A DNA stretch of 64,000 bases from assembly GCA_965250115.1 (NCBI GenBank), contig CBDFNJ010000001.1, positions 1,736,001-1,800,000 of the forward strand. The letters run 5' to 3'. The DNA comes from CBDFHB01 sp965250115 (GTDB lineage Bacteria; Acidobacteriota; Vicinamibacteria; Marinacidobacterales; SMYC01). This document shows positions 31,844 to 41,798 of this stretch, in pieces. The notes below the pieces were generated by a model, which saw only the letters and a program-made list of their open reading frames with translations, did not search any database and was not told the origin of the DNA. How positions within the stretch are numbered: position 1 is the first letter of the stretch; every line of letters begins with the position of its first letter. The position numbers and the translations under genes were made by a program.

Positions 31844-32857
31844 TCACCTGGACCGATCCCGTCTAAGGGCGAGATTGAGAATCCTCTGGAGGAGCGACTC
31901 GTATGAGATGCTTTGTTTTTCCGCTGATTCCGCGAAGTCTTCTCCGTATGCGAGTTGAGGGTTGGGGTTGGCCTCCAGGAAAACGACTTCTCCGCTCTCC
32001 GTGAGGCGGAAGTCTATGCGGCCGTAGCCCGTGAGCTCGAGAAGCCGATAGATCCGTCGGGCAACCTCCTGAATCTCCTTGGCCTTCCTGGCCGGAAGCC
32101 TCGCCTCCGCCGTTCGCACCCCGACGCGCTCCTGGTAGCGATCGCTCCACTTCACCCGATCGGTGGCGATGACTCGCGTCGTCTTCGGTCGACGATCGAA
32201 GTGGAGCTCCCAAACTGGAAACGTTTGAAGGCGATCGTTGCCGAGCACTCCGACGTAGAGTTCCCGTCCGTCGATGAACTCCTCGGCGATCGCGTCGCTG
32301 CCTACCTCCCGGTGCACGAAGAAGACGCGCTCCCGGAGCGCCTTCGCAGTCGTTACCACGGAGGCCTGGGAGATGCCTACTGAACCGTCGAAAACGAGTG
32401 ACTTCACGATGAGCGGAAACTCGAGCCTCGGCATGCGCTCCCTTCGCTCCCCAATGCGGTAGACGTCGAAAGCAGGCACCCGCACCCCATCGAACGCGAG
32501 GAGTTTTTTCGAGATCGCTTTGTCGCGGGCGAGCAGAAGCCCTCTTGGATTGCATCCGGTATAGGGCACGCCCCTGAGCTCGAGGAACGAGACCCAATGT
32601 TGGTCGTTGACGGCGACATCACCGAAGTCCTCGAGCAGGTTGAAGATGACGTGAGGCTTCGCGCGACCGATGGCGCGGTCAAGCATGGACACGTCGTCGC
32701 TCGCGCCGACCGTGGTGACCTCGTGGCCCATCAGCCCCAGGGTTTCGATCACGTCGAACTCCATCTTCCACCCGACTCGAGTGAGATCGTAGCCCTCGAT
32801 GTCGTCGGGAGGCATGAGCTCCTCGTGAACGATGACGAGCACCCGAAGTTTCTTCAA
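31844..32857 (-). CDS. ATP-grasp ligase, D-Ala-D-Ala ligase-like
   Basis: 337 residues from a TTG that overlaps the previous stop (TTGA). Features in order: LRVLVIVHEEL, HVIFNLLEDFGD, YTGCNPRGLLLARDKAISK (the D-Ala ligase-type loop), PLIVKSLVFDGSVGIS (ATP-binding Lys), EEFIDGRELYVGVL, and the metal site RIDFRLTESGEVVFLEANPNP. These are the D-Ala-D-Ala ligase type ATP-grasp motifs, but the N-terminus is atypical, so the substrate is likely another amino acid or peptide. It is coupled to an IS-truncated partner gene. Confidence 0.8.
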   Translation of the reverse strand: MKKLRVLVIVHEELMPPDDIEGYDLTRVGWKMEFDVIETLGLMGHEVTTVGASDDVSMLDRAIGRAKPHVIFNLLEDFGDVAVNDQHWVSFLELRGVPYTGCNPRGLLLARDKAISKKLLAFDGVRVPAFDVYRIGERRERMPRLEFPLIVKSLVFDGSVGISQASVVTTAKALRERVFFVHREVGSDAIAEEFIDGRELYVGVLGNDRLQTFPVWELHFDRRPKTTRVIATDRVKWSDRYQERVGVRTAEARLPARKAKEIQEVARRIYRLLELTGYGRIDFRLTESGEVVFLEANPNPQLAYGEDFAESAEKQSISYESLLQRILNLALRRDRSR

Positions 32858-33141
32858 AGCGCGACTCGATAGTGTCCGCCCGAAAGGTACTGCATCACGC
32901 GGACGGTGAGCGCGGTCGCGACGTCCTGCATCGTCGTTTCCTCCGTACCGCGCAATCCGAGACCGAGCGCCCTGCTGCGAGCCACCCAGTCCTTGAGCAC
33001 GAGATCGATCGTGTAGCAGGGGATCCCCGTCCATTGGGAAACCAGCCGCCTGAGGGTGCTTCGATGGCGATTCAGGAACGAGGCAGCTGGCCGCTTTCCT
33101 TCTCGTGCGAATATCGTCGAAAGGTCCTCGTCGTAGTTAGT
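32854..33141 (-). pseudogene. C-terminal fragment of an unknown protein, cut by IS256-type copy A
   Basis: About 95 codons from TNYDEDLSTIFAREGKR to YLSGGHYRVAL. The N-terminal part is lost where the IS256-type element starts at 33142. The family is uncharacterised as far as I can tell; a link to a zinc-metallopeptidase-type protein paired with ATP-grasp enzymes is only a vague recollection. Its stop overlaps the ATP-grasp start, so the two products probably worked together. Confidence 0.5.
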
Positions 33142-34601
33142 GGGGATGTCCCGGCCGCTGTTGAATTTGGTCGGGTAGCGGCGGCACCTGTGAATACTCT
33201 TAGGCAGCAACCTCATCGCTGTCAAGAGATTTCTGTTTGCTTCTAAGCGCGTGAACGAGAGCGCCCATATGGCGATAGCCTTTGATACGGTGAAACTTTT
33301 TCTCCGCCGTGACGACGCCGAGAGCGGTCCATCGGCGAATCATGGAAGGACTCTTCCACCGCTTGACGTTTCTCGAGACTCTGCGGATGGTGCCGTTGAG
33401 ATTCTCGATGGCGTTTGTCGTGGCCAGAGATTTGCGAAGTAACTCGGGTAGAGCGAGCTTCACAACCGTGAGGGTCTCTTCCATCCCTTCTCGAAGGCTT
33501 CCGGCAGCTTCGTCGTAGCCGTTTCGCTCGAGCCACGACACCAATGCCTGAAGTCGCTTGCGCGCCTTGTCGGCACTCTTGCATTTGTACGCTTCCTTCA
33601 TTGTCTGGAGCACGTAGGCGTGACGGGACTTGGGAAGGTACGAGCGTAGATTTCGGAGTTTGTGGAGCTGGCATCTTTGGATAACCGCGAGATCCCCCAA
33701 AACGTCGACGAGTGCTTTGCGGATCCCTTTGCCTCCGTCCACTACGCAGAGAATCGATTCGTCGATCCGCAATCCCCGCTCGAGAAGGTTCTGCAACATC
33801 GCGGTGCACACCCGAGAGTTCTCCGTCGAGCCCAGCCATATACCCAAGGGCACCTTCGTTCCATCTATTGTGATACCGAGAGTTACGACGACGGTCTGTC
33901 CGGCCACCTCAAGGCCATCCATCATTAGTGCCGCAAGCTCGAACTCCTCTAGCCTCCGAGATAGGTATTCCTCGAGCTTCTTAGTCGTCTGGCTCACGAG
34001 GTGACGGCTGGCGGCACTCTTGCTCGTGCCACGAGACTTCAACTTCGCCGAGGGTTTGTCCAGACTCGATTCGTAATTTCGGGTCGATACCCCCACCAAG
34101 ATCTGGTTCAGCACTCGCTCCGGAAGCGGGTCTTCTTCGCGGAAGGCTTCGAAGTGTGGAAGCGACGCCTCCTCGCCCGACTTCGAACGAACTCGAGGTC
34201 GCGACACTTGGATTCGACGACCGCCGAAGCTCAGCTCCCCATCCGTGCTCCCCCAGTGGTTATGAGTTCGCTCCTTCTCGTGCTTGCCCTTCGGCCCCGC
34301 GATCTTCTCCGCGTCCTCTCTCAGGAGTAGGTGCAATGCGGTCAGTCCTTGCTCGTACACCCATTCCGTCAGGTCCGCCTTCGTGGCCGCGATCCCAGCT
34401 ATCATCGGTAGCAGTATCTGACCGACTTGGCCAACTACCTTGCCCGTAGGCGAGTGCGTTTGCTTTCTTACTGGCTTCTTTGATTTCCTTGGCATGGTGG
34501 CTCCTTGTCCCCCTCTGGAGACGGTTGGTTTGGCAGACCTATTCTTAGGCCGGCCAAGGAGCCGCCGCTACCCCAAATTCAACATCCGGCGGGACATCCC
34601 C
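33142..34601 (-). mobile_element. IS256-type insertion sequence, copy A
   Basis: 1,460 bp with imperfect terminal repeats beginning GGGGATGTCCCG at both ends, extending through TTGAATTTGG and GTAGCGGCGGC. The flanks show no target duplication, so one side has been rearranged. The left end truncates an unknown gene and the right end truncates an IS3-type transposase. Confidence 0.92.
33200..34495 (-). CDS. IS256-family transposase (copy A)
   Basis: 431 residues. The DDE triad is visible as MMDGLEVAGQT, LCVVDGGKGIRKAL and TTNAIENLNGTIRR; between them the RCQLHKLRNL region is the mutator-type signature. It is nearly identical to copy B at 36287-37582 (W versus R in PLGI-x-LGSTENS), so transposition or duplication is recent. 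Confidence 0.94.
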   Translation of the reverse strand: MPRKSKKPVRKQTHSPTGKVVGQVGQILLPMIAGIAATKADLTEWVYEQGLTALHLLLREDAEKIAGPKGKHEKERTHNHWGSTDGELSFGGRRIQVSRPRVRSKSGEEASLPHFEAFREEDPLPERVLNQILVGVSTRNYESSLDKPSAKLKSRGTSKSAASRHLVSQTTKKLEEYLSRRLEEFELAALMMDGLEVAGQTVVVTLGITIDGTKVPLGIWLGSTENSRVCTAMLQNLLERGLRIDESILCVVDGGKGIRKALVDVLGDLAVIQRCQLHKLRNLRSYLPKSRHAYVLQTMKEAYKCKSADKARKRLQALVSWLERNGYDEAAGSLREGMEETLTVVKLALPELLRKSLATTNAIENLNGTIRRVSRNVKRWKSPSMIRRWTALGVVTAEKKFHRIKGYRHMGALVHALRSKQKSLDSDEVAA

Positions 34602-35606
34602 TCCTCGATCATATACAGGTAATAGAAACTGCCTCGAACCGGACCACGGAGGTATGTAATATCCCAGGACCAAAGCTTGTGCGGGCCGGTGGCCTCCTGC
34701 TCGTTCGGACGTCTTGACTTGGCGGGTCTCGAACGTTCACGGTGCACCAGTTGCTTGTGCTCGCGCAGTAATCGATACATCATGGATTCCGAAGCAAGGT
34801 AGATTTCCTGGTCAGCGAGTCGCGGAACAATCTGATTGGGGGATAGGTCGCGCCATTCCGCGGAGTTCACCGTCTCCAGGATCTCCTGGCGCTCCTCGAC
34901 GCTCAGTTTGTTCGCTGGGACCGTCCGAGGACCATGGTGCCCATCCTCGCCGCCACCGGGCTTACGCCAGCGCTGAATCGTTTTCACGCTCAATCCCAGT
35001 TCGTGGCACACTGAACGCAACCGGGCTCCTGAATGCACCGCTTCGTCGACGAGGGAGAGGATCATTTCCCGTTCTTCCACTCCGTGGAGTCGTCCTCGTC
35101 CCCCCAGCTCGCCGCCTCTTTTTTTTAAGCACCAACAGTGCCGCCGTCTCGGCCAGGGCCTTTTCCTTGCGCCGCAGCTCCCGCTCGAGCGTTCGCACAC
35201 GTTTCGCCTCCACCGACGCTTTCTTCCGCGAGCTCTTGCTCTGCAGCGCTTCCATAGATGCCTCCGTGACCCGGCGCCGCCATTGCTCTAGCTGAGCTTC
35301 GTGCAATCCCTTACGGCGAAGGTACTCACCGAGCTCCTGCCCGGACAACGAGGCCGATTCCAGAACCGCTTCTAGCTTTTCCGCAGCCGTCCAATCTTGC
35401 GGACGCTTTCCGACCTTCGCCTTGATGGATTTGCCGTTCACCTTCTTCGCCACAGACTCAACCCCAGCTGCGTCTCGAAGCCATTTCGAAAGCGATGTCT
35501 GGGAAACTCCTACTTCCTCCGACAACGCGTTCGCGCTGATTCCGCCCCGCTCGCTCATCCGCAGTACCATCTTCTCCTTGAATGTTTCCGGATAGTTCAC
35601 TAACAA
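34602..35606 (-). pseudogene. IS3-type transposase OrfA/OrfB, cut by IS256-type copy A
   Basis: OrfA (35606 or GTG 35600 down to 34962) starts with NYPETFKEKMVLRM and has the helix-turn-helix ALSEEVGVSQTSLSKWLRDA. At an A8 run (minus strand; T8 at 35119-35126) the OrfB frame takes over (+1 or -2), with GLSVKTIQRWRKPGG, DLSPNQIVPRLADQEIYLAS and the first DDE aspartate in LWSWDITYLRGPV. It stops abruptly at YMIEEG, where the IS256-type element begins, so the rest of the catalytic core is missing. An A7 reading would fuse the two frames. Confidence 0.8.
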
Positions 35607-36180
35607 CCTCTTTCTCCTCCCCCTTGTGTTTTTTCATCCGCGCCGATGTCCTATGGAAGCTGCCGCGGCTGACGGCCCTATGGAAGACTTGAGGAAACTT
35701 TCGAGCTTCGTCTCCGTCCTTGCCCATTCAACTCTTCCACAGGGCCTTTGAAATCGCTTCGCGATTCCAACGAGCCGCTTGGAAAACCCTCCGGGTTTCC
35801 CACAGCTCCCACAGGACCCTCCTCCTGGATATATACAGACCCCAGGATGCACGGAATCATAACTTGCCGCGCCGCGTCGGGACATGCGACAACTATCCTG
35901 ACACAGGGGGATTCGGAATCTCCGGTTCTAAAAACAGAATCGGAAAGGGCTTCCGAAGTGTCGCGGAAAATCTGCAGCGCCTTATTTGTAACCATGCATC
36001 GCTCATCTCCATGACTGGCTCCAAGTAAATCGATGTAGCCTTGCTTTCTGAGTTCGTGAAGGTCTGAGTAGGCTAGCTTAGGCCCTTCGTGAGAGTCCTC
36101 GGCATATGGAAAAAAAGTTGTTCGTGACGTTTCTCCGATGCCCGGTTTAAGAACAATGAACTCCTTGCTGACCTCCTCCC
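35607..36180 (-). other. IS3 upstream flank and hypothetical gene fragment
   Basis: A minus-strand frame (36180 to 35678) with KLAYSDLHELRKQGYIDLLGAS (split over a helix-like stretch) could be the remains of a winged-helix protein cut at 36181 by IS256-type copy B. Toward 35,700 the frame turns low-complexity and is not convincing. I see no promoter or RNA gene. Confidence 0.3.
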
Positions 36181-37640
36181 GGGGATGTCCCGCCGGATGT
36201 TGAATTTGGGGTAGCGGCGGCTCCTTGGCCGGCCTAAGAACAGGTCTGCCAAACCAACCGTCTCCAGAGGGGGACAAGGAGCCACCATGCCAAGGAAATC
36301 AAAGAAGCCAGTAAGAAAGCAAACGCACTCGCCTACGGGCAAGGTAGTTGGCCAAGTCGGTCAGATACTGCTACCGATGATAGCTGGGATCGCGGCCACG
36401 AAGGCGGACCTGACGGAATGGGTGTACGAGCAAGGACTGACCGCATTGCACCTACTCCTGAGAGAGGACGCGGAGAAGATCGCGGGGCCGAAGGGCAAGC
36501 ACGAGAAGGAGCGAACTCATAACCACTGGGGGAGCACGGATGGGGAGCTGAGCTTCGGCGGTCGTCGAATCCAAGTGTCGCGACCTCGAGTTCGTTCGAA
36601 GTCGGGCGAGGAGGCGTCGCTTCCACACTTCGAAGCCTTCCGCGAAGAAGACCCGCTTCCGGAGCGAGTGCTGAACCAGATCTTGGTGGGGGTATCGACC
36701 CGAAATTACGAATCGAGTCTGGACAAACCCTCGGCGAAGTTGAAGTCTCGTGGCACGAGCAAGAGTGCCGCCAGCCGTCACCTCGTGAGCCAGACGACTA
36801 AGAAGCTCGAGGAATACCTATCTCGGAGGCTAGAGGAGTTCGAGCTTGCGGCACTAATGATGGATGGCCTTGAGGTGGCCGGACAGACCGTCGTCGTAAC
36901 TCTCGGTATCACAATAGATGGAACGAAGGTGCCCTTGGGTATACGGCTGGGCTCGACGGAGAACTCTCGGGTGTGCACCGCGATGTTGCAGAACCTTCTC
37001 GAGCGGGGATTGCGGATCGACGAATCGATTCTCTGCGTAGTGGACGGAGGCAAAGGGATCCGCAAAGCACTCGTCGACGTTTTGGGGGATCTCGCGGTTA
37101 TCCAAAGATGCCAGCTCCACAAACTCCGAAATCTACGCTCGTACCTTCCCAAGTCCCGTCACGCCTACGTGCTCCAGACAATGAAGGAAGCGTACAAATG
37201 CAAGAGTGCCGACAAGGCGCGCAAGCGACTTCAGGCATTGGTGTCGTGGCTCGAGCGAAACGGCTACGACGAAGCTGCCGGAAGCCTTCGAGAAGGGATG
37301 GAAGAGACCCTCACGGTTGTGAAGCTCGCTCTACCCGAGTTACTTCGCAAATCTCTGGCCACGACAAACGCCATCGAGAATCTCAACGGCACCATCCGCA
37401 GAGTCTCGAGAAACGTCAAGCGGTGGAAGAGTCCTTCCATGATTCGCCGATGGACCGCTCTCGGCGTCGTCACGGCGGAGAAAAAGTTTCACCGTATCAA
37501 AGGCTATCGCCATATGGGCGCTCTCGTTCACGCGCTTAGAAGCAAACAGAAATCTCTTGACAGCGATGAGGTTGCTGCCTAAGAGTATTCACAGGTGCCG
37601 CCGCTACCCGACCAAATTCAACAGCGGCCGGGACATCCCC
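36181..37640 (+). mobile_element. IS256-type insertion sequence, copy B
   Basis: 1,460 bp, inverted with respect to copy A, with the same GGGGATGTCCCG ends. The right end abuts directly a 5'-truncated third copy (37641 onward). No target duplication is visible. Confidence 0.92.
36287..37582 (+). CDS. IS256-family transposase (copy B)
   Basis: 431 residues, intact, with the same DDE motifs as copy A. It is transcribed away from the IS3 remnant. Copies A and B therefore form an inverted pair around 1.6 kb of DNA. Confidence 0.94.
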   Translation: MPRKSKKPVRKQTHSPTGKVVGQVGQILLPMIAGIAATKADLTEWVYEQGLTALHLLLREDAEKIAGPKGKHEKERTHNHWGSTDGELSFGGRRIQVSRPRVRSKSGEEASLPHFEAFREEDPLPERVLNQILVGVSTRNYESSLDKPSAKLKSRGTSKSAASRHLVSQTTKKLEEYLSRRLEEFELAALMMDGLEVAGQTVVVTLGITIDGTKVPLGIRLGSTENSRVCTAMLQNLLERGLRIDESILCVVDGGKGIRKALVDVLGDLAVIQRCQLHKLRNLRSYLPKSRHAYVLQTMKEAYKCKSADKARKRLQALVSWLERNGYDEAAGSLREGMEETLTVVKLALPELLRKSLATTNAIENLNGTIRRVSRNVKRWKSPSMIRRWTALGVVTAEKKFHRIKGYRHMGALVHALRSKQKSLDSDEVAA

Positions 37641-38013
37641 CGACAAGGCGCGCAAGCGACTTCAGGCATTGGTGTCGTGGCTCGAGCGAAACGGCTACGA
37701 CGAAGCTGCCGGAAGCCTTCGAGAAGGGATGGAAGAGACCCTCACGGTTGTGAAGCTCGCTCTACCCGAGTTACTTCGCAAATCTCTGGCCACGACAAAC
37801 GCCATCGAGAATCTCAACGGCACCATCCGCAGAGTCTCGAGAAACGTCAAGCGGTGGAAGAGTCCTTCCATGATTCGCCGATGGACCGCTCTCGGCGTCG
37901 TCACGGCGGAGAAAAAGTTTCACCGTATCAAAGGCTATCGCCATATGGGCGCTCTCGTTCACGCGCTTAGAAGCAAACAGAAATCTCTTGACAGCGATGA
38001 GGTTGCTGCCTAA
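37641..38013 (+). pseudogene. IS256-type copy C, 3' part of the transposase
   Basis: Repeats 37210-37582 of copy B base for base as far as I compared, beginning inside the gene (ADKARKRLQAL region) and ending at the TAA stop. The ISAzo13-type element has inserted exactly at that TAA. The rest of copy C resumes at 42509. Confidence 0.9.
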
Positions 38014-38041
38014 GGGCCGGCGACAAAATAAGTTCCCGTTT

Positions 38042-39229
38042 TCAAGACGGTCGGATGGTGTAGTTCCATTTGGGTGGAGTCTGGTCCTTTGTAACGGAAA
38101 GCGCCTGCATCCGCTCGTCAGTGATTTTGACGCCCTTCGGATAACGACGCCGGATAAGGTGTGCGCGTACTCGCAAACCGGAAGAGGTGGTGGTCGTGCG
38201 GATGTATTTGAGGATGGTTTCGTAGCTGTCGAGAGGCCTGCCCGCCCAGTTCTTGCTGACCTCGCTGAACAGACGGTGCTCCACTGGATTCCACTTGGAT
38301 GTACCGGACGGATAGTGGGCTATGGTGATAGCGATGTCGTGGCGATTGCAAATCCGCGTTTGAAGCCCGTGCTTCCAACCCCGACACCGATAGCCATTGC
38401 TGCCCCCGGCGTCTGCCAATATCGCGAGGTCACGGGCTGCAGGATAGCGTCGCCGTCCTTCCGTTCGCCACCACTTCTCGATGGCATTCACGGCGAAGTC
38501 CGGGGTGTTGTACGAGGTACCAATGAACACTGTCCCGCGGTTCGCGAGCAGATCGTAGACGCCGTAGGGGATTGCGATGCCGTTCGATTCGGAACGGAAG
38601 TCATGGCCTTTGACGAGAGTCGGCTCGCGGTTCCAGGCCTGCCCGCCGTTTTTGAATAATCCCACCAGCTCCCGTTTCTTCGTGTCTACGCTGATGATGG
38701 GATGACCAGCTGCGGCAAAACGCTCGCGCAGTTCGGCGATACACGCGAATTGGGTATCGCGATCTTCGGACGTGGCACCACACAGCTTCTTGTGGTTCAC
38801 CCGCAACGAGAAGCCGAGCTGTTTGAGCAGTCGACCGACGGTTTTGCTGCTGACGTTCACACCGAGGCTTCTTAGCTCGCAAGCAATCTTGTCGGTGGTC
38901 CGCCGCGTCCATTTCACTCCCGTCATCGGATCGCCCGCGGTGTCGTGCTTCATGAGTTCTTCGATCTTGGCGATGACTTCTGGCTTTTTTTTGCACGGCG
39001 CGCCGTCCGCCACCCTTTCGCCGAACTCCGTCGAGCTCAACATCTCTCATTAGCAATTCCCTACGACCTCTGGCTACCGTGCTCGGACCCATCCCGAGCA
39101 GTTCGGCAATCTGTTGGTCGCCACCGTGACCGAGCTTCATGGCCTCGACTCCCGCGTAGAGACGGCGCTGCTTTTCATCGAGCAGGCTGTAGAAAAGAAC
39201 GATCGCAGCCTTCAACTCCACGGGGAGCA
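38042..39229 (-). pseudogene. ISAzo13-type transposase copy 2, 3' part
   Basis: Same two-frame arrangement as copy 1: LPVELKAAIVLF onward, an A8 run (T8 at 38985-38992 on the plus strand), then the DDE core. Differences from copy 1 are few (for example LVKGHDF versus LVKDHDF). The 5' part lies at 41799-42308 beyond the IS21-type insertion, so the gene is inactivated. Confidence 0.85.
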
Positions 39230-39383
39230 CGCTGTTTTTGTCCACTCGGCCTGGCCCATTTCGCTCATCTAAAATGGCCCACCTTAAGTTATTGATTCTT
39301 AAAGAACGAACGTAAAAAAGTCCCTTTCCCTTATCCTGCGGCCGGAACGAACGTGCAGGCCGCCCCGAGTGAAAACACAGCTC

Positions 39384-40157
39384 TCATGCCTTTGGAACCG
39401 CGTTCTTGCTGCGGACGGTGCGGCGGAAGCGGTAGGACTCGGAGCCGGTCTCGAGGATGTGCGCCTGGTCCGTGACACGATCGAGCAGCGCCTTGCAGAG
39501 TCGGGCGTTGGTGAACACCTGAGTCCATTCGGAGAACGGGAGATTCGTCGTGATCACGAGCGCGGCGGTCTCGCTTCGCTCCGAGATCACCTGGAACAAC
39601 AGCTCGGCACCGACGTCGGCGAGCGGGACGTAACCAAGCTCGTCGATGCACAGCAACTCGAAGCGGGCATAGCGTCGGATGATGCGCGACAGCTCGTGTT
39701 CCTGCCGCGCCTCGACGAGCTCGTTGACGAGTTTCGATGCGGTGGTGAAGCGGACGCGGCGACGTTGTTGGCATGCGGCCACACACAACGCGCTCGCCAG
39801 GTGGGTCTTGCCGGTGCCCGCGTCGCCGAGGAAGATGACCGGCTGCGCTCGGTCGATGTAGTGACCCTCCGCGAGCTCTTTTATCCGGCGGCCCGAGACC
39901 TTGGGCGACTGTGAGAAGTCGAACTCGTCAACGGTCTTCGTCCGCGGTAGTTGTGCTTCCTTCAATCGTCTCTGAACCGCTCGGTGTTCGCGTTCCTCGA
40001 CCTCGGCGCTGAGCAGGACGTCGAGATACCGGACGTGGCTTTGCTTGTCGCACCATGCTTGCTCCGCCAGCTTCTGGAACTGGCTCGCCACGGTCGGCAT
40101 GCGCAGCGTCTTGCAATGCTGACGGATGGTGCCGAGCTCGACGCTTCGCCCGCTCAC
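39384..40157 (-). CDS. istB: IS21-type helper ATPase
   Basis: 257 residues. Walker A is VIFLGDAGTGKTHLASAL; Walker B is ELLCIDELGYVPL. This DnaA-like AAA+ ATPase assists the IstA transposase in target choice. It overlaps istA by 4 bp. The N-terminal helices (TLRMPTVASQFQKLAEQAW) are typical of IstB. Confidence 0.95.
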   Translation of the reverse strand: MSGRSVELGTIRQHCKTLRMPTVASQFQKLAEQAWCDKQSHVRYLDVLLSAEVEEREHRAVQRRLKEAQLPRTKTVDEFDFSQSPKVSGRRIKELAEGHYIDRAQPVIFLGDAGTGKTHLASALCVAACQQRRRVRFTTASKLVNELVEARQEHELSRIIRRYARFELLCIDELGYVPLADVGAELLFQVISERSETAALVITTNLPFSEWTQVFTNARLCKALLDRVTDQAHILETGSESYRFRRTVRSKNAVPKA

Positions 40158-41695
40158 GGGTTCACCTCCGTGATCAGCTCGTTGTAGTGGCTCACGCCCG
40201 GCGCAGCTCGTTCGTAGCGCGCAAGGTGTCCAAGCTCGACATCGTCCAGGCTACGCTCGGGGTTCCGTTGTAGCGACGCGGTATCGAGGAGATGGCGAAG
40301 CGCTTCGAGATCGGTGCACCCGAGCTCGAGGGCGTGGGCGACGGTCTCACGAAGCTTGTCGTATCCGTGCTTGCGCCCTAGCTGGATGAGCTCCACCATC
40401 TGGCGCGTGCCATCGAGCTTGCCGTGGCGACGGTTCAGCTTCGCCCACAGCTCGTCATAGCTTGCGGGCCATCGTCCTTTCGCGCGCCACTGCGCAAGCG
40501 GCGTCGAGCCCGCAAGGGCACCGGGCTTACGCTCCAAGACATCGAGATAGTGCTCGAGCTCGTAAAGCGACCGGTTCCGGTCGTAGCAGCGCTCGTGCTG
40601 TGCCATCACGCGGCCGTCCCGCCACGCCTCGACGGCCAGCGGCAGCAGCTTCACCATCACCCGCTGGCCCGGCTTCAAGGGCGTCGAGTACCAGTTCGTG
40701 CCGGCCCGAACGCAGCCTCTCTTGTCCACCGTCGTGAAGCGCTTCTCCTCGAGCTCGAAGCCCTCGTCGGCCATCGGGAGTAGGTGCACTCGCTCGAGCT
40801 CCATTGCCGCGCCCACCGCGTGTTCCTTGCCAGCGATGTGGCGCGTGTTCTCTTCGAGGCAGCGACCACGCAAGTACGCGTTGAGCTCATCCCAATCATC
40901 GAACTCCGGTACCGGCGTCCAGTGGTTGCGGCGGAAGTAGCCCACCTCGCTTTCTACACCGCCTTTCTCGTTTCCTCGAGCCGGATTGCAGAACTCGGAG
41001 TCGAATCCCCAGTGCGAGCGAAACGCCACGAAAGCTTCAGTCTGACGACGTTGGTAGCCTCGCAAGATCTTGGAAACCGCAAGGGTCAGGTTGTCGTAGC
41101 GCATTCGACGAAACACGCCACCGAAGAACTCGAACGCCTTCTCCTGCGCCTCGAAGAACGCCTGCTGCGTCGCGCGGGGATAGCCTCGATGGAATGCGCC
41201 CCCGCCGGCCATGCTCCGTACCACCAACGTTTGCACCTTCGTCAGCTCGCCACCGATCCGGGCGTGCGACTCGTACCAGTCCACCTGAGCTTCATCGCCC
41301 CACGCGTAGCTTTGCGGGATGAACACCTCCGCATGCTTCAAGCCGAGCTCACGCTTGCGCCGTCCAACGTACCGGCGAACCGTCGATTCGCCTACTTCGT
41401 GATTCGGGTAGCTCTCTCGCAGTCGATCCCAGATGCGACGCGCGGTGTGACGCTGCTTGCGTGGTTCGTGTCTGTCGGACTCGAGGATCGCGTCGATGAA
41501 ATCCCGGACCGGGCCGAGCTTCGGGCTCTCTCGTGGCGTCCGCTTACGTTCCGGCGGCAGCGCGCTCTTAACCGCATCACGCACCATCCGGCGGTGCACT
41601 CCGAACTTCCTCGCTACCCCTACTATCGTCCCAACTCCGTGTTCGTACTCCCGACGCATCTGCTCGAACAATCGCACTTTGGCGCCCCTTTCCAA
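40154..41695 (-). CDS. istA: IS21-type transposase
   Basis: 513 residues. The N-terminal helix-turn-helix has GVARKFGVHRRMVRDA, then an rve-type DDE core (WGDEAQVDWYE and NPARGNEKGGVESEVGYFRR). The C-terminal half is the usual IstA DNA-binding extension. It is intact and followed by istB, so this IS may be active. Confidence 0.95.
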   Translation of the reverse strand: MERGAKVRLFEQMRREYEHGVGTIVGVARKFGVHRRMVRDAVKSALPPERKRTPRESPKLGPVRDFIDAILESDRHEPRKQRHTARRIWDRLRESYPNHEVGESTVRRYVGRRKRELGLKHAEVFIPQSYAWGDEAQVDWYESHARIGGELTKVQTLVVRSMAGGGAFHRGYPRATQQAFFEAQEKAFEFFGGVFRRMRYDNLTLAVSKILRGYQRRQTEAFVAFRSHWGFDSEFCNPARGNEKGGVESEVGYFRRNHWTPVPEFDDWDELNAYLRGRCLEENTRHIAGKEHAVGAAMELERVHLLPMADEGFELEEKRFTTVDKRGCVRAGTNWYSTPLKPGQRVMVKLLPLAVEAWRDGRVMAQHERCYDRNRSLYELEHYLDVLERKPGALAGSTPLAQWRAKGRWPASYDELWAKLNRRHGKLDGTRQMVELIQLGRKHGYDKLRETVAHALELGCTDLEALRHLLDTASLQRNPERSLDDVELGHLARYERAAPGVSHYNELITEVNP

Positions 41696-41798
41696 CCGAT
41701 GCCTCCTCTCCGGGCTTACGCCCGCTCAAGGCTATCGATCCGATGCAGGTGGGCCAAATCTAATGAGCGAAATGGGCCAAGTTAGAGTAGCGAACACA

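Larger units (their letters stand above)
39235..41798 (-). mobile_element. IS21-type insertion sequence
   Basis: 2,564 bp. On the minus strand it starts TGTGTTCGCTACTC and ends ACAAAAACA, the 5'-TG...CA-3' ends of IS21. It is flanked by the 5-bp duplication CACGC (39230-39234 and 41799-41803). Terminal-proximal repeats GGCCCATTTCGCTCAT occur inverted near both ends. It is inserted in the ISAzo13-type transposase gene. Confidence 0.93.

Noticed and set aside
35607..36180. 199-codon minus-strand frame as a full gene
   Set aside because: Its first part is IS256 terminal sequence and its last part is low-complexity; only a short middle piece looks coding.
40784..41785. 333-codon plus-strand frame
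   Set aside because: Antisense to istA, whose motifs and coupling to istB are clear.
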